In this document: one piece after another, positions 1-11,580 of the stretch
Position numbering within the stretch: the stretch's first letter is position 1
How the letters are laid out: each line of letters opens with the position of its first letter
Assembly (NCBI GenBank): GCA_002946415.1
Contig: NJPS01000079.1
Span: 372,001-436,000, forward strand
Origin: Rutstroemia sp. NJR-2017a BVV2
Lineage: Eukaryota; Ascomycota; Leotiomycetes; Helotiales; Rutstroemiaceae
Direction of reading: 5' to 3'
Length of the DNA: 64,000 bases
Program-made: the position numbers and the translations under genes
Notes under the pieces: model-generated
Databases searched by the model: none
What the model saw: the letters and a program-made list of their open reading frames with translations, nothing else
Told to the model about the DNA's origin: nothing

Positions 1-1099
1 ATGCGACCAGGAGAAAGAACGTTTTGGTAGGATCACTAGAGTTTGTATGCCAAGTGTGGTCACACAGTATGCAGGCTGGTGGCGTGCCGTGGCCTTGACC
101 ATTGTCATCAGCACCTTAAAGGGGTTTGTAATGAAAAAGTAAAGAGGATCACGGAAAATGAAGTTTTCGTGCTCTTGTCATCAGTTCGTGGGGAGCATGA
201 CAGGTCGTGAGAATTACACTTTTCTCACGCTCAATGTCATGGAACTTAGTGATGGACATGTGTAAATGTAAAGTACCAACAATAGGTATTGCCTGCCAGG
301 GCCGACAACCCCTCCTTCACCAGCCTTTCTCATTTGCTCAACTGACCACAGCAGATTTCTTAGCGACCATGGCGCATACAAAGATAAAGGCTAAAGAAAT
401 GCTTGAAGCAAGGGCCCGTGGTTGGGCTATCGGTTGGCTAGATAGCCATTAATGGGGCTGGTACTCCACTATCGTGCAGGCTCAAGAGCGTGTCCTCTTC
501 CAATCTCGTTCGATCTGGGGTTAAGTGACAATCATTTCCAGCCAATGAAGCACCAAATTCGATAAAGATCAGAGACTGCCATGCAACGGTTACATAGAAA
601 TCCCTTGCGTATGTTCAAGGATCCCTCCCCCTCGTCGCTTTCCCACCCCGAGTAGGCGCCCCTGTCACTGGCCCGTGTGGCTCGACTTTGCCGCCATGGG
701 GAAAAATTGATTCGGTCTTTCTCTTTTGTGGAAACCTAGCTAATAATTGACTAGGCAATGTGGTATTGTACCCTGTATCAGCGGCTGTCGTCCAGGATTA
801 GCATCAAAGAAAAAATTATGATATTGCCAATCATGGCTTTTGGTCATATAAGACGACCTCGACGCCCAGTTCAAGATGTAGTTCAACATCTCGAATCGTG
901 CGCTTAAAGTCCGTTTCCATCTGTTGGTCTTTTCCGATCGCAATCTATATATCCTCCTCCTCGCGGCTCATCCTACCTGGCGTATTCGTTGATCGTCTCG
1001 TTTTCATTCATCGAGTGGGATCCTAGTCTGTTCGGTGTCGCATTTCCTTTTCGGTATTCGCATTTAATATTTCTTCGATACATACATATCAACATCACC
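1..1099. other. Intergenic, upstream of the DUF3455 gene
   Basis: No reading frame here has gene-like length or a recognisable domain. A TATA-like stretch (TATATA) at about 946-951 lies roughly 150 nt before the next start codon and could be its core promoter. A CT-rich run (tcctcctcctcg) follows it. Nothing else stands out. Confidence 0.5.
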
Positions 1100-1999
1100 A
1101 TGGTTTCTTCGGCTTTCGTCTGGGCTATCTTTGCTTTGGGAGTAGTTGCTCGACCTGCCCCAGACCTCACCTTCTCGACAGGTGCAGCACAACCCGCCGA
1201 GAAGCAGGTCATCTCGGAATACTTCAACATGTTGGCACAGAAAGTTCAAGAGGGAAGGCATATGGCGCAAGCACCTGTCTGTGACATGGCTAGCGCTGTT
1301 CCGCCAGTTTTATGTGTGTTCTAGTATATCTATATATCATCTCTTGGATACTAATTTATTGATCAGCTCCGACTCCAATGCCCTCACCTTCTACTGGTCT
1401 AGTCCTGAAGCATGTAGCCATTGGTCGAGGAACACAAAACTATACTTGCGGGTCGAATGCTACTGCAGCACCAACAGCAACTGGAGCCGTCGCTACCCTC
1501 TTCAATGCAACCTGTGTTGCAGCTACATATCCCGACCTTCTCGCCATACTCCCAAACGTCGCGCTTCAATTCCCTTTCGACCCATCTAATGTTGGTCTAC
1601 TCAAGCCTGTCGAACTCGCCATCAGTGGACACCACTACTTCACCAATGCTACAACACCATTCTTCGATCTAAACTACAACTCCAAGATGCAATTGGGCCG
1701 AGGAGCATTCGCAAAGACTGGTGCACTGAATGCACCAAAGGGCGCATCGATTGGTCAAAACAACAAGGGATATGGTGCAGTCGCATGGTTGCAGTTGGAC
1801 GCAAGAACAGGAGCTAGTGATGGTCTACAAGAAGTCTACAGACTCAACACTGCGGGAGGATCGCCACCGCCAACTTGCGCAGACAACTTGAACTCTAACT
1901 TCGACGTACAATATGCCGCTGAGTAGGTCCAACTGATATCTTGACTTTGAACCACATCACTAACATACTTTCAGATACTGGTTCTATGAAAAGGCATAA
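1100..1999 (+). CDS. Secreted DUF3455-family protein
   Basis: Three exons: 1100-1313, 1367-1922 and 1975-1999. They join in phase to give 264 residues. Residues 1-18 look like a signal peptide (short start, hydrophobic core FVWAIFALGVVA), so the product is probably secreted. The GRGTQNYTC segment and the tail ending EYWFYEKA are typical of fungal DUF3455 proteins. These are often mislabelled 'malate dehydrogenase' in databases, although no NAD-binding or dehydrogenase motif is visible. Several N-x-S/T sequons (for example NATTP) fit passage through the secretory route. The last exon is only 25 nt, and a predictor that missed it would stop inside the intron at GAGTAG. The molecular function of the family is unknown to me; a wall or extracellular role is inference. 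Confidence 0.85.
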
Positions 2000-3600
2000 A
2001 TGGAATTGATCAAAACACCAGCATGACTCATGGGCACGACGATTCGATAGACGGTGGGCAGGCGGGAACATAATTCATTTCTTTTCAACCCTGGGTTAGG
2101 CGTCTGCCTCATTCTTTTGCTCCTTGGGTAGCATTTGGGCGGCGTCAAGGGGACTTGTTTTATCAGAAAGTTTTACACTTTTTGTATTTTCTTTTAATTG
2201 ATGGGTTCTGTTTCATGTTTGATATCCCGAAAAAATGGAGGGAGGCACAATTTGGATATGAAGGGGTTATACACAGCAAGAATGATTCTTGCTTGCTCTG
2301 GCTGCGGAGGAACTCTAGTTCAATGAACATGAATTTATGGCACATACATTTTCAACCATAATCAACTTTTCCATATATGCGCGACTTTGATTTCAAGAAG
2401 TAAAGCTTCATCCCAAACATACCTCATCCTATCTCAGAATTCATCTCAATTTTTTGCCCCATTTTCGCGAACGCTGCCAAGCACTCGCTGCACCCCTTTC
2501 ACATCCCGCAACAGATCTTCACCATATCCACTCTCCGTAACCATGAAACGTTCAAACTCCACACTTCATATACTAGCGACGAACACCTCCGTCCTATTTT
2601 CTCACACATCACATATGATGTTTTTGATACAAAAGGCACACCGCACGGATCTACGAAACGAAACCTCGCTTGTTCAAGCTAGTTTTGTGTTTCAGGGGCG
2701 GGGAGGAAGCGGGAAGGAAGGATGGCTTGGATAAAGTTTTGATATGGGTTTTGCGTTTTGGAAACATTCTTCGAGATTTTCGAAAAGGGGGTCCGTGGTG
2801 TGGTGAGGCGAGAAGTGAAGCGACTCTTCTGCTGCCTGTCTGGGGCTGCTTATACTCCGTACTGTTTCATGCAGCCTTAAGGAGAACATGCAGCTGGCGA
2901 TGGGGCGGTGGTTGCTGGAAAGAGGATTTTGGATTCTGGTGGCTTCAAACAGCGAAATATCCAGGTTCCCTTGTGGTGAGATCAATTCCCAGAGAACGAT
3001 GACATGGATGAAGAGGACTATGGGAAAGTATCGTTGGAACCTTCTTCAGTCATGGGTAGGGTGCGGAAGGGGGATCGCAATGATCCTGTACAACTAAGCT
3101 AGTCGGATATTCTAGAAAACTACTAGGTACAGTATTTCGGAAAAGCATACAGAGAAGCTCGTTGCGGCATAGATGGGGAAGCTGGAGATGAACGAGATAC
3201 GTTCGGATGAGAGCGTATGAGCGGGGAGCAATACAGTCGCAGCAACCGCTCAGTGTGGCAATCACTGGACTTGCTTGATCAGATTCATTGTGACACTGGT
3301 CGACAGCGATGCACTTTTTGGAATCTTCAAACACATTTGCTTGCAAAACATCGATCCGCGGGGTGGTGGGATGCCCGACTTTTAGGTCGAGGTTGATCAC
3401 GTGTAGATCGTGTCGCGCTACTAATAGCCCCTGCCAACGCGTCCCCCGCAATACAATGTCAATATTTTGCTTAACTGTTGCGACTATTGCGATGCAATTG
3501 CGCCGTTCCTGAGACGTTTTAAGAAAGATAAGGAGACTTCCAGACTAAATCCCCCGTCGATTCTCGAACTTCTTATTAGGCCTATTATAAAATAGCAAAC
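2000..3600. other. Intergenic, DUF3455 gene to Mis12
   Basis: About 1.6 kb with no convincing gene. It holds a G-rich run at about 2693-2722 (only three G-tracts) and one copy of the recurring motif TACTCCGTA at 2853-2861. It presumably contains the 3' region of the upstream gene and the promoter of the kinetochore gene. Confidence 0.45.
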
Positions 3601-4687
3601 ATGAGTGCTCCTATCACTTCAGACACTGCGCTTCTCACAGAACATCTTACATATAGACCGATTGTAAGTCTTTAATACTCGCACCAGTTCATGCTTCATG
3701 CAAAACTAATGATTCTGGTTGTAGACTGTCATAGACGACATAATAAACAGTGTCAACCTCCTCGCTTTCCGCGCAATCGACGCCTTAGAAAAAGGTCTCC
3801 TCGCCGCCCATCCCTCCTCAATCGGCTTTCCCACCACCTCCAAGTTATCCGCAGAAGACGTCGCGATACAATGCCAACAAGAAATCGAATATGGCGTCTA
3901 CAAACTCGAGACTTTACTCAACGCGAAAATCGACAAGAATTTCGACAAGATGGAGATCTATGCGCTGAGGAACATTTTCGCCGTGCCTGCAGATGTGAGA
4001 GATTGGATAAGATTAAGTCATTACGAGGGATTAGATTTCAGGAACGTGGAGGAAAGTGGAGGGGTCACTGGTGGGCCGACTTCAGAGAGCGTTACGTTGC
4101 AGAGGAAGAAATTGAGAGAGACGCAGAAGTTGAATGCGCTATTGAGGGCGGAGAAGGAGAGGAATGAGAGGACTATCAGGGCGCTGAAGGGGATTGTTGC
4201 AGGTGCAGGCAAGGATGCGAATCAAAGTGTTAAGGCTGAGGATGTGTCTGAGAGTGGTGCTATGGACGAGACAGGATCGCTGGCGTTCTTGCAGAATAAG
4301 GGAAATCTGACGAAGGATGGGAAGCATCCTATTGCCACGACGACAGAATTCGCATTGACGCAGATACCGGCGCTGAGGCAATTACTGGAAAACTTGGGAC
4401 CAAGATTGAAGGAGTTGGCGGAAGGCGATGGCATGGAAGGATTGGTTGGCGAAGAGGAGAAGAGCTGGAGGAGGGAAAGGCTAGAATTCATCGAGAAGGA
4501 GACTCGGAGACATTTAGAGAATGTGAGAGGGCTAGAACTGAGCGAGCAAGGCGAAGTAAGAGACGGGGAATGGCAAGGTGAGGGGAGGAAACTTGGGCGA
4601 GGCGAGGTGGAAGACTTAGAAAGGGTTGTTGGAATGGTCGGGGGAGGGGCAACTGAGAATGGAGATGCTATGGACGAGAGACCATGA
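3601..4687 (+). CDS. MIS12: Kinetochore protein Mis12/Mtw1
   Basis: Two exons, 3601-3663 and 3725-4687, give 341 residues. The first exon ends ...YRPI and the second opens TVIDDIINSVNLLAFRAIDA, which matches the conserved N-terminal helical region of Mis12 (Mtw1 in yeast). The VYKLETLLNAKIDKNFDKME segment is also characteristic. Mis12 is a subunit of the four-protein MIND complex, which joins inner-kinetochore chromatin to the Ndc80 microtubule coupler. The Mis12 domain covers roughly residues 10-150. The rest is charged and predicted helical (about 170-290), as expected for the coiled rod. It is convergent with the PPR gene, with 428 nt between the stops. The start sits in a good context (aaacATGAG). 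The short first exon is easily missed. Confidence 0.88.
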
Positions 4688-5115
4688 AATGGTTGAAGTG
4701 GGAATGTTGGATAGTCTGTAAAGAGCAGGCTGTGGATCATTTGGCGTTTTAGGTATATACCAGGCAAGGGTGGCTGGCGATATAAAGGATCAAGAAAAGG
4801 ATGGCGGAATTGCCACTGTCGGTCGGCATAGGACGCATATATTAAGAATCAATCAATCAATTCAATTGAATTAAAACAATTCACGATAACTCGTTTTTTG
4901 AGATATGCAACAAAAGAGTTCCGCAAGGTGAATCAGATACAAGGGTTGCGTATGCATGATTAGTTGTCCCCGACATTGACTTCCCACTATTCACTCGCCC
5001 GCATGTGTCATGAAAGCTCTTTCCAGACGTTGAGAGTCTATGTTCATACATAATTCTGTCTATAGAGTTTTGGTAACTGTGTAATTGTACAATCTATACA
5101 TCCTATCGATCCTGA
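4688..5115. other. Convergent intergenic, Mis12/PPR gene
   Basis: This 428-nt tail-to-tail spacer is AT-rich in its middle (near 4850-4880, caatcaatcaattcaattgaatt). It probably carries both 3' ends. No gene is seen. Confidence 0.5.
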
Positions 5116-7698
5116 TTATCCATCCACAAGCCTCAACTCTCGAGCAAGATCCCAGAACTTATGCTGCCCCTCTACACCTTTCTCATATATAGCGATAGGT
5201 CCCCCTTTATCTATGATCGTATTCCTCACCAACTCCTCCGCCAAGTTCCGCTCATCATTCCTAATCAATGCCATCAGCAGCGTTCGCAACGTGTTCCAAC
5301 TAGTGTACTGTCTTGACGGCTGTATCCTCCCTAGTAGGCGAAGCGCAGACGAGGTATCACCCGCTCGGGCATATCCTTCGATGACTCGGTCATAGAAGAT
5401 ATGGTCAACGGCTCCAACCTCTAATCGTGCCCGTTCCATCAGTATACGCACGGCTTCGAGATTGGGTGGCTGCAGACTGAAGTAGTGGTTAACAAGCATG
5501 GTGTAGGTATGAGTATCCGGCTGAGCATTCCGTGAGGCCATATGCTCCATGACCTGGGCAACAGCTGCCATGTCGTTCGGGTTGGCTTGCAGTAACAGGT
5601 AAATAATTTTGTTGTACGTATGTAGATTTACCTCAACGTCCGCTTCTTCCATCATGCTAAACACGCTCTTGACAGTATCCTTCAGCTCGTCTGGCGTCTG
5701 GTGATGAGCATCTTTGAAGAAATCTTCAAGAATTGTAACGAATGTCGCTGCATCCGGTGCGATTTCTTCAGCTTGCATCGACTTAAGGAGTTTGGAAGCT
5801 TCATTTACACGACCTTCGCGGATTAGACTTCGAATAAGCATATTGTATGTTTGGACGTCGGGACTGATGCCTATTTTACTGGCCCAATCAAGAACGCGAT
5901 GGGCAGCTGCAGGTTGTCGTTGCGTTAAGAGCCCAGAAACAGCTGCATTTACGGTGACAATGGTGGGTTTAACAACCCCAGAGATTGCTCCAACTTCCTT
6001 AAGTTTTGAAACTTTGATGTTTGGATCCCTTTTCCGAACTGCCTGGAGCCATAACCGGCCCATCTCATCTAGAGCATAGAGACCGTCTTCAATTGCTCGA
6101 CAGTGGATGAGCCCGCTGATCCTGCTCGTCCAGCACTGAACGTCAGGCTTTACGTCACTTGAAGTCATCTTAGCCCAGACTTCGTTAAGTGCTTTGGCAT
6201 CTCGAGAAACTTTGCAGCCATTTATCATGGCATCCCATGCACCAACACCCGGCACAACGTCATTCTCAACCATGTGATTCCAAACTTCGATGGCCCGAGC
6301 CGGCGAACCAAGTCCCATAAAGGTAAGAATGAATTGATGGTATAAGGCAGGACTTAGTGTGCCACCAACGAATCTTACCACCCCTTTGGTATCATTGCTG
6401 TCCAACTTCGCAACGGGAAGTCGTTGCGCGTCTAACCATGAGTCTTCCGCCGCTTTGCGATTTCTGATTTTGAAGGCCTGTGCTAGTCTTCTGCTTATCA
6501 TGTTAGAATCGGTACCAGAAAGTGGTGAAGAATATGATCGTTTTGATGGCATTATTGGCAGCACGATTGCGTTAGCACGATTCTTTATAACCACCCAATC
6601 GTCTTTAATAGCTTGGAGTATAGGCAGCGGTACTCTTTTAAGTGCGGAAGAAGATAGATCACGAAATTCAATCCCGCATGCGTGGACAACAGTGAGCAGT
6701 GCCTCTAACAGGGTACTGACGTCCGGTGTGACCGAGTCTCCAAGGCCATGTCTCTCAAAATCGAGAAGCACTTTTATTGTTCCAAGAGCGACCCCTGATA
6801 TGCCGTCTTTACGCAGCCGCACAAGGGGAAGAAGAAGACTGAATGCAAGATTTATATTCTTCTCAGATGCACCATTTATATCCTTCCTTATTCTTGCTTG
6901 TTCCAACTTGCTTGCTTGCGCAAACTTGTGTGGTGGAATCTTAGGCATATAGGACCAGTTAAGGGATGTGGGGCTGATATCGACAGTAGCTTCAGTGGTT
7001 GCTTCGCGGCAAACAATATTCCAGCTCATCAGAAGATCCATTATCAACGGTTGTGTTTGCCTCGCAGCCAACGGTTCTCTGGCCTCAAGAATATTGACAA
7101 GCAATACAGTCATCATTTCCGTCCAGTCACGACCAGTCAATATACCCAATTCGAAAAATGGCAATGTTAACTCGGTATATGTAGGCAAATCATCCGAGAA
7201 TGGATCCGCTGACTTGGCTTTCATTATCTGTTCGAGCAGTTGAGGCGCAATTATTTTGAGATGAGTTGGATGTGTTGCTCGATTGATCGTCCCCGCTTTC
7301 CATGCCGCAGGCCCAAAGTGGTGCAGAAAGAACGACCAGCAGTCCCGGAGGGGCACAGGCTTCCCTGACAGACGATTCTCTAGCATCTCGCTGAGTTCTT
7401 CAATGTGCCTTTCCAGTTCGATTTCAGGAGGCTCATTCAGTCCCTTCTTGGACGCTTCTTCAAATAGCGCCTCGAGGGCATCTCCTGGCTCTGGACGAGA
7501 TACCAACGGCCTGGGCTGTATGGTGCGGGCCTTTAAGTTATTTGCGGGCGGAGGGTAGTCATCTCTTTGCTTGCCTTTGGCAGGAGTGCGCGGGTCACTA
7601 CTGAGAGACACGAACGCGGAGTACTTTCGAAGGTTTTTGCCAGATATGATCTGACCGATCGTCCGTCGACATGTCGAGCAAATATGAGGGACACTCAT
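5116..7698 (-). CDS. Mitochondrial pentatricopeptide-repeat protein
   Basis: A single uninterrupted frame of 860 residues. The N-terminus (CRRTIGQIISGKNLRKYSAF) is basic and hydroxylated with no acidic residue, as expected of a mitochondrial presequence. The C-terminal half, from about residue 445, carries tandem 35-residue PPR-like helical hairpins, for example units containing VQTYNMLIRSLIREGRVNEA, LHTYNKIIYLLLQANPND and THTYTMLVNHYF. PPR proteins bind organellar RNA and act in its processing, stability or translation, so a role in mitochondrial mRNA handling is likely. The target cannot be read from the sequence, and I do not assign it to a named yeast protein. It is divergent from the acid phosphatase gene (369 nt between starts) and convergent with Mis12. 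Confidence 0.85.
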   Translation of the reverse strand: MSVPHICSTCRRTIGQIISGKNLRKYSAFVSLSSDPRTPAKGKQRDDYPPPANNLKARTIQPRPLVSRPEPGDALEALFEEASKKGLNEPPEIELERHIEELSEMLENRLSGKPVPLRDCWSFFLHHFGPAAWKAGTINRATHPTHLKIIAPQLLEQIMKAKSADPFSDDLPTYTELTLPFFELGILTGRDWTEMMTVLLVNILEAREPLAARQTQPLIMDLLMSWNIVCREATTEATVDISPTSLNWSYMPKIPPHKFAQASKLEQARIRKDINGASEKNINLAFSLLLPLVRLRKDGISGVALGTIKVLLDFERHGLGDSVTPDVSTLLEALLTVVHACGIEFRDLSSSALKRVPLPILQAIKDDWVVIKNRANAIVLPIMPSKRSYSSPLSGTDSNMISRRLAQAFKIRNRKAAEDSWLDAQRLPVAKLDSNDTKGVVRFVGGTLSPALYHQFILTFMGLGSPARAIEVWNHMVENDVVPGVGAWDAMINGCKVSRDAKALNEVWAKMTSSDVKPDVQCWTSRISGLIHCRAIEDGLYALDEMGRLWLQAVRKRDPNIKVSKLKEVGAISGVVKPTIVTVNAAVSGLLTQRQPAAAHRVLDWASKIGISPDVQTYNMLIRSLIREGRVNEASKLLKSMQAEEIAPDAATFVTILEDFFKDAHHQTPDELKDTVKSVFSMMEEADVEVNLHTYNKIIYLLLQANPNDMAAVAQVMEHMASRNAQPDTHTYTMLVNHYFSLQPPNLEAVRILMERARLEVGAVDHIFYDRVIEGYARAGDTSSALRLLGRIQPSRQYTSWNTLRTLLMALIRNDERNLAEELVRNTIIDKGGPIAIYEKGVEGQHKFWDLARELRLVDG

Positions 7699-8067
7699 GA
7701 CGCTTTATACATCCTTTCGGAGTTATGTGCGCATCAACGTCTGCGAGATCAGAACGATGGGAATTTGACCCGAAATAGCATTGTTTCGACCTTCAATCCA
7801 AAAATCCGAGATGGAAATCGTTTCCCGCACGGACCTTCTCCACACCCCACTACAGTAGTTCTGGCCCAGCTATACTTCAGTACCTCGAAACTACGTAGGT
7901 GGTTTAAGAACCCACGTGTTTTAGAATCAACAAAACTAGCTGCACTGTTCCCGCCATTCCAAAGACCAACACATAGCGACCAGCGAGAAAGACTTCCCAT
8001 GAACAGCCTCTGGTCCAGCGATTGATCGTACGGTCCTATACAGTAGCTCATCCGTAGCCTCGCTGCA
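7699..8067. promoter_or_regulatory. Divergent promoter, PPR protein/acid phosphatase
   Basis: This 369-nt spacer lies between two divergent start codons and must hold both promoters, unless these are buried in the coding regions. No clear TATA box or known operator is visible. Confidence 0.45.
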
Positions 8068-9724
8068 ATGACTACACTGCAGCCCCGTGAACCCTATTCA
8101 CAGGAAGAGCTTGCGAAGCTTTATCCAGAAGGATTGCAATTACAGCTAGTCCAGATTCTCCTCCGGCATGGCGAGCGGAGCCCTGTTTCCCCCAGATTTC
8201 AGAATGCTGGTGTCCAGCCATACTGGCCATACTGTTATGCTGCTCGGCAGATGGTAAGCATTACTAGGGAAGCTAATGCGTCGGATTGGAGCTCATTACA
8301 ATGGAGGCGTCGCATTGAAACATTCGGCAGCGACGATGGGCCTATCATAGCTAGAGGACCTGGTGGAGAAGTAGATGGTGTCTGCAATCTGGGTGAACTG
8401 ACGGACAAGGGAAGAGAAACAACCTCGCAATTAGGAACGCGTCTAAGAAAACTCTATGTTGAGCAATTGGGGTTTCTGCCGACCACAATCGAGAATACGG
8501 ATTTCATGTACCTGCGAGCAACGCCAATGCCGCGAGCACTTGAGTCGCTTCAACAAACATTTTTGGGTTTATATCCTTCAAATTATCGCGCAGTGTCATG
8601 CCCGCCCCCAACAATTATCACTCGGGCCCCCGCAGGTTAGTAGGCTTGCTATACTTTTACATTTACTGTCCTAAAGACTAATGTGGTATTCTTAAGATGA
8701 GACCCTCTACCCCAACGACTCGAGCTGTCGAAGGTTTGCTCAGGTAACGAGAGCTTTTGCGCAACGTGCTGCCGATAAATGGAACAATACAGATGAAATG
8801 GAGTATCTGAATAAGCTTATTGGCAAGTGGATGCCAGAATCCAGCAAACGGGTCGCGGTTGACTCGCACCCCAGAATTTCGGGAATTATGGATACATTGA
8901 ATTCGACACTTGCGCATGGTCCGGAAACTAGGTTGCCCAAAGAGTTTTATGATCTTAAGGGACGGGCCATCATTGACAAGATAGCGATGGATGAGTGGTT
9001 TAGTGGATATAAGGAATCTGAAGAATATCGAGTCTTGGGAATCGGTGGCCTCATGGGAGACGTGGTTTCTAGAATGGTCGGTTTCGTCCGCCACAAAGGA
9101 GGTGATGGACTGCTCGAGATCGGAGGTAAAACTGGGTTGACGGGCATTGGAAGAGGAGGTGAGACGGATATAAAATTTGCCTTGAGTGGTTGCCATGACA
9201 CAACTCTTGCTGCGGTTCTCTCGAGCTTGGGTGCATTCGATGGGGAAGCATGGCCACCATATACATCGCATGTCGCCCTGGAGCTGTTCAAAAAGACACA
9301 CCCTTCGTTGACGGAATCCAAAAATGGGAGCGCCGGCAGCACAAATACAGGTTGGTTCTCCAACTTCCGTGGGAAGTCCCCCCAGGAGACTGCAATTGCA
9401 AGGAGAAAGATCTCGGAGCTTTCAGAGACCGAGAAATCCAAGCTTGAAGGTTACTATGTGAGACTACGTTATAACGACAAAGTGATGAGAGTACCTGGCT
9501 GTAGAGCATCAGGCAAACACCTCGACGGAGATGATTCATTCTGTACATTGGTAAGTTATAAAGCAGAGAGCACGCTTGGAGCAAAATTAACATTAATCTC
9601 TCACGCGCAGGAAGAATTCAAGAACATAGTAGACAAGTTCACGCCAGCGAACTGGAAGCAGGCTTGTTTGAGCAACCTAGATGTGTCGGCATTTCCCAAG
9701 ATCAAAGAACCTGCGGGATACTAG
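8068..9724 (+). CDS. Histidine acid phosphatase family protein
   Basis: Three exons (8068-8635, 8697-9550, 9611-9724) give 511 residues. The branch-2 histidine phosphatase signature LLRHGERSP is at residues 31-39, with the nucleophilic His at 34. The partner motif GCHDTTLAAVL, with the catalytic HD, is near residue 355. The order and spacing fit acid phosphatases of the ACP/2-phosphoxylose-phosphatase type. There is no signal peptide, so the enzyme is probably intracellular, unlike secreted fungal phytases and PHO5-type enzymes. The substrate is unknown. The second intron is exactly 60 nt and contains no in-frame stop, so the unspliced message would add 20 residues instead of truncating the protein. 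The GTAAGT donor and GCGCAG acceptor support splicing. Confidence 0.85.
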
Positions 9725-10143
9725 ACAATTAGATTCTATACAGATTCAAGCATACATCGCATCAAAGGAGAGTATACAAATTTATGAGTCGGAACAGTCT
9801 GACACATGACACCAAATGATGAAAAATACACGAGGGCGAGAGACTAGATAGATTGTACTCGAGCAACAAATTATAAATTTCTCCACCAAAGTTGCTCCAC
9901 TGTGCTTGTATCGGAAGACACGATTCTGACAGAAAGGTAGCTGCCAGCTTGTTCTAAATGAGGTAGCCATTATATATGTATGTTCGAGGTAATGCTTCTA
10001 AGTGCTTTTTATGTCCATATGAGTTTGGCCCAGGGTATCGTATGGCGAATTGATTACATATCCAGGAATAGATGAAATTTGAACGCAATCCAGAGTTTCC
10101 CATGATATCCAAAGTGGAGAACCCGCTTTCAGTGAGCCTCCCC
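9725..10143. other. Convergent intergenic
   Basis: A 419-nt AT-rich spacer between two convergent stops. It probably holds only 3' untranslated sequence. No gene is seen. Confidence 0.5.
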
Positions 10144-11208
10144 TCACAATCTCGAGGGTTCGGTCGTCTTTTCAGGTTTGTTTCCTTCAATGACAACACC
10201 AAGACCAGACCCAGCATCCAGACCCGCTGCTCCTTGACCAGGGTTGGTAGAAAACGATTCGTCTCCAGAGAAACGCCTGTTAATAACGTTAGAAGCCATT
10301 GTTACTTCTGAAGTATGGTCACTTACCATCCACGCTCCTCTCCCCCGCTCAAGAAGCTGCAGTCCCCATTGGATTTAACAACCCAACCACCACCTACTCC
10401 TTTTCCATCTCTCCAGCCCACCTGAGGTATCTCCTCTTCAGGACCCTTCCACACCTCCACATCTGAATCCTCGTCATTCCCGGGCTCTTTTCTCTCGAAA
10501 ATACTCAGCCCACATGTAAAGGGCCGGAAATCCTCTTCTCCTACATTGTCCGGCATTCTTCCTGTCAAGCATCTCCCAATCGCAATCAGCGTTGCCGCAT
10601 GCGTACAAATAACAATAGCTTTGACGCCCTCTCTATCCGCTTCCTCTATAACTCTATGTAAAGCATATGCTGTTCTATCATGCAAATCTTCTATACTCTC
10701 CCCATTCACACTCGGCCGTATCTTGGGTAAATAGTCTTTATCGTATGCTGGAAAAAATGAATGCAACAACTCTGGGGAGGCAGGACTGGGGTGGTCGAAA
10801 CGAGCCAGACCATACCATTCACCCAAACCATTCTCGCCGCGAATCTTCAAATTGGACGGATCGGAGGTCTTGTCGGAGAGATGTGGAAGGAGAGGCGAAA
10901 TCGTCTGGATGCAGCGGTAGAACGGAGAAGAATAAATTCGCTCGATGGGCGGATCGACTTTGCTGAGATGCTCGCCCAGTTCTCGTGCTTGCGCTTCTCC
11001 ATAGCCCGCAAGTGCTGGATCGCTGGGTATACCGGTAGGCGTTGGAATGTTTGATGAGTAGGTACCCGTTGCAGGATCTACTACCCAGTTGGAGCGGAAC
11101 TTCACAGTATGTTAGTTTTAAACTAATTACAGAGTATACATGAATTGAGCTTACTCCATGCCGAGTAAGATATATAGTGGTAAGAGAGCGTGGGGGTTTC
11201 GACGACAT
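10144..11208 (-). CDS. Phosphoglycerate-mutase-fold (branch 1 histidine phosphatase) protein
   Basis: Three exons read on the minus strand (11208-11155, 11099-10327, 10276-10144) give 319 residues. The catalytic LTRHGFR motif is at residues 14-20 and spans the first splice junction. The second active-site His lies in ICTHAATLIAIGR. IYSSPFYRCIQT is the conserved helix of this superfamily. The 3' junction restores GWRFSGDESF, a C-terminal motif of the fungal branch of the family. This branch is related to UBASH3/tau55-like phosphatases and is not glycolytic mutase. The substrate is not evident, and a transcription-factor-IIIC link (as for yeast Tfc7) is possible but unproven. A gene caller starting at the internal GTG near 11105 would lose the catalytic histidine. 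Confidence 0.85.
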
Positions 11209-11580
11209 TTTATTTTTTTGGTTATTGTTAAGGAGGTTTTCTGATGATGACGTTTTGTGGAGGGAGAAAAGTACTGCGCCTTTTATATGCGATAAGATAA
11301 GGGGGCTCCGGAGCACAACTTTTGTGCAAAGAAACGTGGAGTAGAGCGTGTACAAAGAGAAAGCAGTGATTGTGAAGCTCTAATTGCTATAGGCAAGTAA
11401 GTTATTTTTCTTGTGCCACTACTGCCTTCATTTCTGGTGATGGCCAACCAGAACCGAGAAGGGTAGGGCTATTTGCAGTACATTTTTCGGCTCTAAAGAC
11501 GACGGAACACAATAGCTAATTCTACAGAAAGCTGGATCACATATATACAAGCGGTCGAAGTCTCGGTCTTCGAAAGAGAC
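11209..11580. other. Intergenic between two minus-strand genes
   Basis: This 372-nt stretch holds the promoter of the phosphatase-fold gene and the 3' region of Mss51. No gene is visible. Confidence 0.45.

Noticed and set aside
4222..4767. 181-codon frame antisense to Mis12
   Set aside because: It is a shadow of the Mis12 coding strand, with Ser/Pro/Leu bias typical of antisense frames.
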